Assembly: GCA_039090855.1 (NCBI GenBank)
Contig: CM076991.1
Coordinates: 106,342,021 to 106,406,020 of the forward strand
Reading direction: 5' to 3'
Source: Macrothele yani
Taxonomy: Eukaryota > Arthropoda > Arachnida > Araneae > Macrothelidae
DNA: 64,000 nt
Part shown: positions 32,789 to 42,176 of the stretch, piece after piece
Position numbering within the stretch: position 1 is the first letter of the stretch
Layout: each line of letters opens with the position of its first letter
Translations under genes and position numbers: made by a program
The notes under the pieces: generated by a model
What the model was told of the DNA's origin: nothing
Databases searched by the model: none
The model's input: only the letters and a program-made list of their open reading frames with translations

Positions 32789-33243
32789 TATATTTGAGGG
32801 GGAGGAGTGGAATAGTAAGAGTCGTAGTGATCAAATAGTGTTTTGTTATAGTTACTTTCGGAGGCAATTCGTTTTTTCCATGACAAGGGAATGGCAATAG
32901 GAACATCATCATTGCCGCATTGAGGAATATTTTTAAATGTTAAGACGCTTTTGGCGTATCTGATTTGGTTTTCAGTTCTATGAGTTGAAGTGATGTTATC
33001 GGTATCCCTATCAGCGTGATATTTCCCTTGTGCTACAATTCGAGATTGAGCAGAAGAGGATGATTTCTGTTTAACATTAGCTTGGTGTTCTTTGTGTCTT
33101 GTGGATAGGCACCTCTTGGTGCTTCCGATGTAAAGACTATCAGGCTTATTGTCCTTATTTGCTTCAGTAGATTCTAGGATAATAGTATATACGCTAGTCT
33201 GGTGTAGTGAGTGAGTAGGATCACGGTCAAATGTTTTGCACAA
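32789..33243 (-). pseudogene. GIY-YIG endonuclease domain fragment
   Basis: From 33243 the minus strand reads MCKTFDRDPTHSLHQTSVYTI, then PDSLYIGSTKRCLSTRHKEH. VYTI and SLYIGST match the two strands that name the GIY-YIG fold. The Arg in STRHKEH and the Glu of ENQIRYAK sit where the catalytic Arg and Glu are expected. The domain cuts one strand of DNA; in Penelope-like elements it starts target-primed reverse transcription. The 3' end is lost into the TIR of the Tc1 element at 32788. Upstream there is no reverse transcriptase, only the inverted arm. It could also be a stand-alone GIY-YIG gene of an unknown element. Confidence 0.6.
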
Positions 33244-33595
33244 CTTTGTTTTCTACTTGGCTTTTTATTTTTTAACGCATGAAAGATTTAGTGTTTCGAT
33301 AAAAAAAAAATCACGGGAGGTAAATATGTATCCTTTTTTTTAAATCACTCCGTCAACGCTTAAGCGAAATAATGTAACAGCACTTTCTCGCCCCATTAAC
33401 TTTCGACGTAGCAGGAATAGGCAAAACAAGAATAGGCGAAAAAGAAAGTTTGCTCCAGGTGAATCCCTCCCCTCCAGCATGTGAAAGTTTTAGGCGAGAC
33501 AGGAATAGGCATATACAGAATTCTTTCCTCGCTTAAAATGGAGGAACCGATTAACTTTCGACGTAGCGGGAATAGGAGAATGTGGATGTAAATAA

Positions 33596-34195
33596 TTCAG
33601 TCCACCATTATTGCGACGCACACTAAAGCCTCAGCATTTGTAACTTTATTCCATGCCCATGAGTTTAGATGACTTTTCACAGTGAATGGTTCGCTCTCGC
33701 CGCTGTGAATCATTCAATCCGCCATTACTACGAATGGTTTCTTCACAGCAGAACTTCAATCTTTTGAATTTTCGAATTTGACAGCCCTTAGCGGCAAATT
33801 CATGAAAGTATATAGTATATTTAAAGTGTAAAATATAATATCTTTTGATTTCCTATTAGCCGCAAAACTAATTTTTGAAATGTCTCCAAAAACCAAAAGT
33901 TTGAAGTCTACGGATTGACACAGTGATACACTTCAAACTTTTGTTTTTAGCACCATTTCTCGCAAAAAGTTCTAAAAATAGAAAGATGGAATGGCAATCT
34001 GAAAAGATTAAAAACTTTTTTCTTGGCTTTTAATTCCTTTTTGTTAATCTGACCTGTGGAGATTTCTGAGGAGATAAGAAGGGAAGCGGCGGCCGGTGAA
34101 TCTTTTGGCACCTAGGGCCCCAAAAGGTTTAAAATAATAAAACCTATTTTAGTGCTATGGAATGTTGTCGAATTAGATACAACCTGCGTTACGAG
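33596..34195. other. No gene recognised; small palindromes
   Basis: TTCACAG...CTGTGAA at about 33677-33711 forms a stem with a loop rich in CGCTCTCGCC. A related stem (GTCACAG...CTGTGAC) lies at 30208-30238 next to the left arm, in the same orientation. The pair may mark the outer edges of the inverted-repeat element. Confidence 0.4.
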
Positions 34196-34199
34196 CCAA

Positions 34200-34790
34200 T
34201 CTTCAAACTGTGACAGTGGTCTGGAGGGGTAAGCTTTCAAACTTGTATCTCTGAGGAGAGATACGGTATTTCTCAAAGCGCAATATTGAGCTAGTGCTTA
34301 TATATGCAAAACTAATCCAATCCTCAAACTCAGCAGTTGGATTAAAGAACAAGTTATTGAGGAAAGCCGTCCCACTCTCAAATTGTGACTTAGGGTCCAA
34401 GTACAAATTTTCGAGAAGAGATATTCCAACACCAAACTGTGACGTTGGGCGAAAGTATAGTTTTCTAGTGCTGCCATCCCATCTCCAAAGTGTGAAGCTG
34501 GGTATATTTTCGAGAAAAGCTATGCCATTCTCAAACAGTGACGCTGGGCCAAGTCTTCACGGAGAATTCACTGATCCTCAAACTACGAAGAAAGCTGTCC
34601 CATTTTCAAACTGTGACTTATGGCTTAAGTACAAACATTGTTTCCCGAAATAATTTTACAGCAAAAAAACAAAACAAAAAACGATGACGTATTTTGAGAA
34701 AAGATCATTTTAACCCGAAACTGTGACTTTGGGTGAAAGCACACATTTTCGAGAAGAGATATTCCAACCCCAAACAGTTGCTTGGTTGGA
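34200..34790. repeat. Diverged minisatellite, period about 54 bp
   Basis: Units recur at about 34323, 34379, 34433, 34486 and 34532, then to about 34790. Each carries CAAACTGTGACGTTGGGC, an AAAGTACA-type stretch and TTTCGAGAAGAGATATTCC. More units occur at 37160-37290 beyond the hAT MITE and a Tc1 element, suggesting one array later split. Confidence 0.7.
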
Positions 34791-34823
34791 GTATATTCGT
34801 CCAAGGACCTCGATGGGCTAAAG

Positions 34824-35010
34824 CAGTGGTTCCCAAAGTGTGCACCGCGGCACCCTGGGGAGCCGCGTCTTCTTCACAGGGGCGCCGCGAAATATTACAA
34901 GGTTTTCATAATTTTATGATTGTGTAATTGTTAGAATTTGACATAGGGCGCCTTAGGAACATCTGGATTCAGCAAGGGCGCTACGAATCTAAAAAGTTTG
35001 GGAACCACTG
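34824..35010. mobile_element. hAT-type MITE
   Basis: 187 bp, starting CAGTGGTTCCCAAAGTGTG and ending TTTGGGAACCACTG. It is flanked by a perfect 8-bp duplication, GGCTAAAG (34816-34823 and 35011-35018). Ends of this form and 8-bp duplications are diagnostic of hAT elements. It is too short to encode a transposase. Confidence 0.95.
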
Positions 35011-35018
35011 GGCTAAAG

Positions 35019-35515
35019 AACGACTCTACCGGTAACAAAAACAACATCAAAACTATAACTAAAGGTGTTTTACAGAACAGAAACATGACAAGAAATGGTG
35101 AAAATGACCGACAGCCAGAAAACGGGCACACAAAACAAAAAACACCGGTACGACATAGAAATGACAACACAGAAGACACACCACAATGATGGTTTAAAAG
35201 GCGACTCAGGGTTTTTGAGTCGCTGGTAGAATGGGCAAAAGCAAGAAACGAGCACGTTAACTAACAAAACGATGACACCCACACACACAAAAAAAAAACC
35301 TATCAACAACAGTCATGACACGTCTCACACATACGCCCGAGCAGTACCGCCACTCAGGAAACAGCGGTGAGTGAAACGGCAGTACCCAGTCCAGAGACGC
35401 GCTAATAAAACCACCTTCCTGCAATTTTAGCGTCCAGACTACAAGAACTGGCTTGATACGACGCGGTTTGTTTTCTACCTCTTGGTCCCACAGACCCTGC
35501 AACATTCGCTTGAAG
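35019..35515. other. No gene recognised
   Basis: Overlapping frames of 60-80 codons on both strands arise from CA-rich and A-rich sequence and show no motif. Confidence 0.4.
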
Positions 35516-35671
35516 CACTCATCGTCAAAAAAATAGTTGCACCCAGAAGGACGAGTCGCATTACAATGCTATTCGGGAACCAGGTAAAGTTTACCAGGAA
35601 CAATAAATGATTAAACACTGAGACTGATATGGGAACTATTTATTGAGCTACACGCCAATAAGTAGGGTCTC

Positions 35672-36698
35672 TCAGTATGGCGTCGGGCCGCTATGTTTGC
35701 CCATACAGCATGCCAGATGTCTCGGCATGGAGTTGTACAGGTTCCTAATGGTGTGCTGCGATAAGCCATCCCATGCAGCTTGAATCTTCTCACGCACTTC
35801 CTGCAGATTGTGCGGTAGGGGTGGAGTATGGATATCGCGTCCAATAGCATCCCACACACTTTCAATCAGCGATAAGTCTGGCTATGGCAGAGGGTCAGTG
35901 CCTTGAAGGCAAGCTCTCGAAATAGCAGCAGTGCGCGGACGAGCGTTGTCCTGTTGGAAAATCGAACCGGAGTGAGGGTTCAGAAAAGGTAGGGCCACTG
36001 GTTGCAGGAGCTGAATAACGTAACGCTGGGCTGTCAAAGTGCCTGTAATGAACACCAAAGGTGATATGGCATCGTTGGCAATTTCACCCCACACTATGAC
36101 ACCAGGCCTTCTGGACGTATGACGCTCGACAACAAACCGTTCATCTTGGTGCTGATCACGGTGCATTTACACACGGATTCGTTGGTCGTCTTCTAGAAAA
36201 CAAAAGCGGGACTCGCCACTGAAGATCACCCGCTGCAATTCTGAGTGGCTCCATCACAGTCTGGCACGACACCATTGCAGTCTTGGGCGACGTTGCAATG
36301 GTGTTAAGGGTAGTCGTCGTAACGGTCTGCGTGCGTGTAGTCCTACGTCGTGCAGCCATCTCCTTGCATCGCCCGATTAGTGCCAGCCAATGGTGCTGGT
36401 ACTAATCGGGCGATACAAGGGCACCACTGCTTGCTGAATATCCGCAATCGTGGCTGTTGGGTCAATCCGCACATGTTGGACAACCCGTCGGTTCTTTCTC
36501 TCTGTGGTTGGTCTAGGTCATCCAAACCCTTCCTGTCGCTGCTGCGTGCCTTGTTCTATCTACTTTCACCAACAGCGTACTATGGTGATATCCGCACTAC
36601 TGGTATGGCTCGCAATACGGCGATAAGACCGTCCCGCTTCCGGGAGCCCGACGACACGGCACCTATTGAACTCCTCGAATTGCTTCCGAACTTTTCAT
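35672..36698 (-). pseudogene. Tc1-like transposase, family A, broken
   Basis: ATG at 36698 begins MKSSEAIRGVQ-type sequence after a short deletion relative to copy 1. The minus strand then shows LDDLDQPQRERTDGLSN (about 36525), an inverted local duplication (36364-36419), the first-Asp region near 36200, RHTSRRPGVIVWGEIA (36130), and FQQDNARPRTA (35950) with the second Asp. Next LPW has become LP-stop, and four residues before PDLSLIE are missing. The last part (35857-35672) reads MWDAIGRDIHTPPLPHN and ends CMGKHSGPTPY, the usual Tc1 C-terminus. Numerous breaks; not functional. Confidence 0.85.
36364..36419. repeat. Local inverted duplication in transposase
   Basis: CTTGCATCGCCCGATTAGTG with CCAG is followed after about nine bases by its inverted copy CTGGTACTAATCGGGCGATA with CAAG. 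Copy 1 of the family (3569-3625) has the segment once, so this is a template-switch-type duplication private to this copy. Confidence 0.9.
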
Positions 36699-36943
36699 TT
36701 CACTTGCGAAGGATGCAACCAACACAACAGCAAGAGTCCAAATGACAAGCGCGCGCTACGGAATGACCTTATATAGCCAGTCAGGCACAGCGATACAACC
36801 CCTCCTTGCTGACGTCACATGCGCGACCGAGAGTGATTGATACTTGAATCATTTGCATGTCTCACAATATCAAATCTACCCACCAAGTTTCATTCCTGTC
36901 GGTTGCTTTCTTCTTGGTGCAACTATTTTTTTGACGATGAGTG

Positions 36944-38206
36944 TATGTTTCCAAAACAGCAAAACGCAAATCCCACTTAATCAGTGGCCAAAGTGTGACT
37001 GCCAAGGGTAAACAGACCTGGAAGCAGCATCAACTGATTCATTACCTTGGATCCCCACATTGCTGGGAATCCAGCAGAATCGAATCTGGAAAAGCGGCCA
37101 CTAGTGAAGAAAGGAAGCTCCAACGTCTCACACGTTAGAACAAGAAGAATGGTCACGGCAAACCCCAAACTGCGACGCTAAGCAAAAATTACAAGTTTTC
37201 GAGAATTACCAAGAAGCTGAGCAAATTTTCGGGGGAAGCTACGCCGCCATTTTCAGTGACGCTAGGCTCAAGTCCAAGTTTTCGCAGGAAATTTACTGAT
37301 AACTGCTTTAATATAAGTTTTTGGAAGGAAACTATCGCATGCTCAAACCGAGAAGATCAGGTAAATCTTCCAAAGAAAGGGGTCAAACCTGCAACCAGTT
37401 TTTTTAATAAAATGCTTTCTGTTATAAAACTCCCGAGGCTTTTAATTAATCACTCAAAAATTTAATGTATCACTTTATTTTATAAATTCTCATGTAATAT
37501 TAAGTGCCAGTTTTACAGAGATAATTTTCGTTACGTCAAATACAGTGATTTTTGTCCACGTAGTTCGGGATGAAGAGGGACTGCCAACCAGAAAAGGAGT
37601 TTTGCTCAAGCGAAAACCTTGATAAAACACTTCGGAAATAATATCGCCAACCAGCAGTAAAGTTAACATTCCGTTGTTTTTGTGCAGCTCATTTTTAAGA
37701 CTTTAAAAAACATTGAAATTAAAAAAAAGTTATATATTACATTAAATAAAATTAATTTTACAGGAATTTTTCGATAAAAAAAAAAAAAAAAAAAGCCATG
37801 GGTTTTGAGATTAAAATTCACCAGAGAAAGAGAATGTTTTTTTTAACCACTTCGCTCCATTGCTGTACCGCAGCAGAAATCCAGAAGGGTACATTTGCTT
37901 TTCAACAGCATAAAGTACGTTTGGAAAAAAAAACACAAATTCAACGGATAAAATAAAAACTCGGCGTCATAAAATGAAACAATATAAATTCATACCTGTT
38001 TCAGTTATCTTTTTTAATCCCTTTGCTGCCAATCTATCTGTAAATAAAAGAATTAAGAACTTTTAAAAATAAAAAAAAATATTTCGTGAAACAAAAAGAA
38101 GCATATATCAATGATGTATCAGAATAACTACAGAGGATGAGTTGAAAGTTTTGCAATATTTGCATAAACGCATGTGCTGCTCCCGGTATGTCACGTGTTT
38201 AAACTA
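36944..38206. other. No gene; scattered minisatellite units
   Basis: Units of the 54-bp minisatellite reappear at about 37160-37290. A frame around 37045-37110 weakly resembles the WIPxHxGIxGN region of LINE ribonuclease H, but it is too short and mutated to call. The rest is AT-rich with A runs. Confidence 0.4.
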
Positions 38207-39603
38207 CACTGCTGACCACCCAAAATGCAACACCAAGAAGGACACGAGACAGCAAAGCCAGATTTACTGGACACATAACAACAGATACAAAGATGAAACG
38301 ATTGAGTTTACAGACCCGTGCGACTTGCAAAACACGCAGACATCAATAATTCGTGTGGACCCCATGGCTGGCAATAACGGCCGCTACACGCAGCGGCATC
38401 GAACGACAGAGGCTTTGGATGTGGGCTTGGGGGTATGTCGGTCCAGGCTGCTTCCACACGTTGCCACAGTTCATCAGGCGTAGCCGCGAGTGGTGCTTGC
38501 CGGGCCACTCGGTTGCCGATCAGCGACCAGACGTGTTCGATGGGCGACATATCGGGAGAACATGCGGGCCACGGCAGCAGTGACACCTGGTGGGCCGTGA
38601 AGAATTGTTGCACCATGCGTGCCACGAGCGGGCGCGCATTGTCCTGTTGAAACGCGGTCGCTGGCAGGTCCTGCAGGTAAGGGAGGACTACAGGCTCCAA
38701 AAGGTCGGAGATGTAGCGGTGGCTGTTGAGTGTACCGGCGATGCGTACCAGAGGGGTGCGGGTGTCATATCCAATTGCGCCCCAAACCATAACGCTAGGC
38801 GATGGACCGGTATAGCGATCCATAATGCAGACGTCATACATTTTCTCGCCGCGGTGCCGCCACACGCGGATCCGACCATCATGGTGTTGCAGGCAGAAGC
38901 GGGATTCGTCGGAGAAGACAATGTCGTGTCATTCCATAGACCAGGTGCGGTGTTCAACGGCCCACTGCCGTCGCACTCGCCGGTGGTTTAACGTCAATGG
39001 TAACCGGAGCAATGGGCGCCGTGCGACAAGTCCCCGCTCCTGCAGACGACGTCAAACGGTACGTGCTAACACAGGTTGTTGCGCAACACACCCTAATTTC
39101 TGCGCTAACGTTCGTGATGTGGCTGTGCGAGCCGTCAATGCCCGCCGCACAACATGTCGGTCCTCTCGTTCGGTAGTGTGCCGCGGCTGCCTCAATCGCC
39201 CACGTCGGTCCATCGTCCCTCCTGCACCCACCGAATCCATACTCGCCTCACTATGGCTGTATGTCGTCCCACACGGGCGCCGATAAACCGCTGTTGCGAT
39301 AAGCCACTATTCGTCCTCTGTCGAACTCCGAAACGTGCTGGAATGACTGCCGTATTCTGCGACGAGGCATCAGGAAGCTTCCCACGCACAGGTCCGGCAG
39401 CACAACACACTTCCACTACTTACATTCCGCCTTGTGTGCACCCTTCTTATAGTGCTTCTCGGTGGCGTGCCGGGAGCACATGATTTGCATATGCCCTGCA
39501 ATGCTAATCGTTTGCATGTCCTCTCGCGGGCGACGCATGCTGCGAATTTCAGGCCAATCGGATGCTTCTATCTTGGTGTTGCATTTTGGGTGGCCAGCCG
39601 TGA
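38207..39603 (-). mobile_element. Tc1-like DNA transposon, family G
   Basis: The left end CACTGCTGACCACCCAAAAT and right end (rc CACGGCTGGCCACCCAAAAT) are inverted. The identity extends through GCAACACCAAGA. TA precedes the left end. The element is more GC-rich than its surroundings. Confidence 0.92.
38300..39430 (-). pseudogene. Tc1-like transposase, family G (DD34E), nearly intact
   Basis: The N-terminal part at about 39360-39195 reads FIGARVGRHTAIVRRVWIRW. A one-base loss shifts to REDRHVVRRALTARTATSRT (39240-39052). A TGA follows ARTV, then RRLQERGLVARRPLLRLPL. A second TGA replaces the Trp before HDIVFSDESRFCL (first Asp). From 38865 the frame is open: VMVWGAIGYDTRTPL, second Asp in FQQDNARPLVARM, Glu in SPDMSPIEHVW, 34 residues between. 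A late frameshift spoils the last 30 residues. Only about four point lesions separate this from a working frame, making it one of the younger Tc1 copies here. Confidence 0.88.
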
Positions 39604-39710
39604 AGTTTAAGTCGCGCACTGCAGTCAATCGAAAGGGATATAAATTGGAAGTCGTTGCTGTGTACAGCATTGCATGTCGTCCTTCTGTCTGTGGTTGGGA
39701 CACCTAAAAG

Positions 39711-41032
39711 ATGAACAGCCACAACAGGCAAATTAGGAAACTTTTGCTTTACGAGTTCGAACTCGGCCATAACGCTGCTTAAGCAACACGAAACATTTGT
39801 CATGCGAAAGGGGAAGGTTTTCGTCTACCACAACACCGCAACCAGATGGTCCAAGAATGTTTTTTTTTTTTGATTGGAGGTTTAACGACCACCGTGAGCA
39901 ACTCAATGGGCTATAAGCAGTCGCCCGTCCCTAATTTTTAGGGTCACTGGTTCCAGGGAAGGGAGAGAGACAGTGCCGTAAGACAAACACAACATCCATG
40001 CCTCACGGGATTCGAACCAGGACCCCGTTCGGACGAATGATTAGAGGCCATCGCTTAGACCTCTGTGCCACCGGGGCGGCGGTCCAAGGAATTTCGCTCA
40101 GGTGATAGAAATCTCCACGATCAGCAAGGTCAGGTAGGCTGCGAATCCAGGATTCGGAGGCCGTGCGCCAGGCTATAGAGGAAAATCCGACTACCAGCAC
40201 TCTGAGATTATCAGGCGAGCTGGGCGTATCACAGACCCCCGTGGTTCGTCACATTCAAGACCTCGGCAAGGTCTGCAGGTGCTCCTGCATTGTCCCTGAC
40301 GAACGGACGCCAGCTGAAGCAAACCGCCGAGTGGAAGTCTCCACGAAACTCCTAGAGAACCCGCACGATGCACGTTTCATCAAGAGAATTGTTACGGGCG
40401 ATGAAAAGTGGGACTGTTTCCGTAATCTCAACACACAATAGCAGTTGTTGATCCCGGGACAGCTTCCAGAACCTGTTGCCAAATGTGGGCGCTTTGAGCT
40501 CAAGGTGATGCTCTGCATCTGGTGGAATTTCGAGGGGATAATCCATTACGAATTTGTTCCAAATGGTCGGACCATCAACGACAACCTCTACTCTTAACAT
40601 CTTGGGCGGATGTATGCCATTTTGGAGGAGAAGTACCCGGCAGTGGTGAACAGAAAGCAGGCTATCCTACAGCAGGTCAACCCTCGGCCTCATACCGCGC
40701 GAACGACCCAAGCAAAACTCCAGGAACTTGAGGGCATCGAACTGATGTCCCACACAGCATATAGTCCGGATCTTGACCCGTCGGATTATTACTTGTTACG
40801 GTTCATGGCCCACTTCCTTCGCGGGCGGCACTTCAACAACCAGGAGGGGGTGGCAGCTCTGGGTGAAGGAGTTCTTCGTCTCGAAGAACAAGCACGGGTA
40901 CTGCCGCGGAATCGAAGAACTAGCAGACAGATGGCTAAAGTTGGTGCAACAAGATGACCTATATACAATCAGCGACAATGAAATTTGCGCACCTAGAAGA
41001 AAACATGGTACAACCGCGAAATTTTGCAAATA
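39711..41032 (+). pseudogene. mariner transposase, family I, SINE-interrupted
   Basis: ATG at 39711 begins MNSHNRQIRKLLLYEFELGH, the mariner first helix-turn-helix, with a TAA after NAA. The SINE at 39859-40080 splits the frame at a W-[F/S]-K-F segment. After it come RSGDRNLHDQ-like residues, AIEENPTTSTLRLSGELGVS (second helix-turn-helix) and first Asp in VTGDEKWDCF. There is a TAG at 40439, IIHYEFVPNGRTIND, a TAA at about 40595, then QQVNPRPHTAR, where the second Asp is Val. The third Asp is in SPDLDPSDYYL, with one residue more than the usual 34-residue gap. A frameshift near 40862 moves to the C-terminus, which stops at 41031. Terminal repeats were not located. It begins about 100 bp right of element G. 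Confidence 0.85.
39859..40080 (-). mobile_element. tRNA-derived SINE, family 1, inside mariner I
   Basis: Full family 1 body with T run at left. Target duplication GGTCCAAGAAT (39848-39858) and GGTCCAAGGAAT (40081-40092) inside the transposase frame. B box complement reads GATTCGAACCAGG with one change. Confidence 0.93.
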
Positions 41033-41182
41033 GCTAGAGTGCGTGCTGGTATGCCAATTATTCACGTTTGGTGCACCCTGTGGTGGCGCTGCAAGCACGA
41101 ACCGTCAGCTGTGTAAACCGGCGTATGCTCCATGAAAGCGAAAATCACCGGCCGACGCAAGCAAGAGTACAGAGTGACAAGT

Positions 41183-42176
41183 ATGCTGGGTAGACGCCAG
41201 AGACGTCGATTTACGCAACTTAAGGACTTTGAGAGAGGCCTGATCATCGGGCTGAAAATCGCAGGGTGATCGGCGCGCCGTATAGCTCGCCACGGGGATC
41301 GTTCTGACCATACCGTCCGACTGTGTTGGGAGCAGTGGACACGTGACGGCACTGCCACACGGCGGAGCGCCTTCGGACGGACCAGGAGGACCACCGGTAG
41401 AGGGGATCGACGGATCGTGCGCCAGGCATGAACGGATACCACGGGGACCCGGTCCACTATACAGGCAGATGTAGCGGCTTCTGTGTGCCCACGAACCATT
41501 TTCCGACGCCTCTCGAAAGCGAATCTGCGATCCCAGCGCCACTTACGTGTGCTGCCACTAACACCGGAACATCGCCGATCACGTGCGCAGTGGTGCCAGA
41601 CGAGAGCGACGTGAAACGACCAGACTGGCGACGTGTGGTGTTTAGCGACGAGTGCCGCTTCGTTTTGGGAACAGATCATCGTGTCCGGGTTTGGAGGTCT
41701 CCGGGTCAACGGCATAATCCCAATCTCGCTATCGAACGCCACGCCTCCCCCACTGCATGCATTATAGTCTGAAGAGTCATTGCCTACAATAGCTGACCAG
41801 CTCTAGTAGCGGTACGGGGATATTGACGGGCTAGTGGTATGTGGATGAGATACTATGGCCCCATGTGCTCCCAGTACTGGTCGGGATTCCAGGTGCGCTA
41901 TACCAGCAGGATAATGTCCGCCCGCACACGGCTCGGGTTGCCCAGGACTTCCAACGTCGTGGCCAGACACTTCCATGGCCTTACTCGCTCCCCGAGCATG
42001 TGTGGGACCAGTTGAAACGCTGGCTGCTGCCGTACCGCATTATCCAGGACTTGGAGAACACCGTCTAACAAGTGTGGGCCAGTCTGCCGCAGGACAACAT
42101 CAGGCGTTTGTTCGCCTCCATGCCGGACCATATTGCAGCACGTAATGCTGCACGAGGCCGTGCGACGCGGTATTGA
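41183..42176 (+). pseudogene. Tc1-like transposase, family H, broken
   Basis: ATG at 41183 begins MLGRRQRRRFTQLKDFERGL, IIGLKIAG, then a stop. The frame continues ARRIARHGDRSDHTVRLCWE, GRTRRTTGRGDRR, a stop in QA-stop-TDT, ADVAASVCPRTIFRRLSKAN, and HRRSRAQWCQTRAT followed by a stop at a likely Trp. First Asp: VVFSDECRFVLGTDHRV. In other frames the second Asp is in YQQDNVRPHTARV (about 41905). The segment before EHVWDQLKRWL lacks about six residues including the SPDL motif. The end reads ARGRATRY and stops at 42176. Termini were not found with confidence. Confidence 0.82.

Larger units (their letters stand above)
30245..33595. mobile_element. Inverted-repeat element with GIY-YIG fragment (Penelope-like candidate)
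   Basis: The left arm (30245-30866) and right arm (33235-33595) are inverted. Shared blocks include TATTCCTGTCTCGCCTAAAA, TTCACCTGGAGCAAACTT, TACGTCGAAAGTTAA, TTACATTATTTCGCTTAAGC and AGCCAAGTAGAAAACAAAGT. The left arm holds an additional tandem unit of about 175 bp and a third partial copy (30890-31020). The right arm leads directly into the GIY-YIG frame on the minus strand. A Tc1 transposon is nested inside. Penelope-like retroelements carry terminal repeats in either orientation and a C-terminal GIY-YIG domain, which is why I propose them. No reverse transcriptase is visible. Confidence 0.6.
35516..36943 (-). mobile_element. Tc1-like DNA transposon, family A, copy 2
   Basis: The ends CACTCATCGTCAAAAAAATA and TATTTTTTTGACGATGAGTG are perfect inverted repeats of at least 20 bp. 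TA follows the right end. This copy is 1428 bp against 1082 bp for copy 1 and keeps the catalytic and C-terminal part that copy 1 has lost. Confidence 0.93.

Noticed and set aside
36977..37168. Ribonuclease H or other LINE remnant
   Set aside because: Only a vague WIPTLLGIQ-like stretch with frameshifts; too weak to call.
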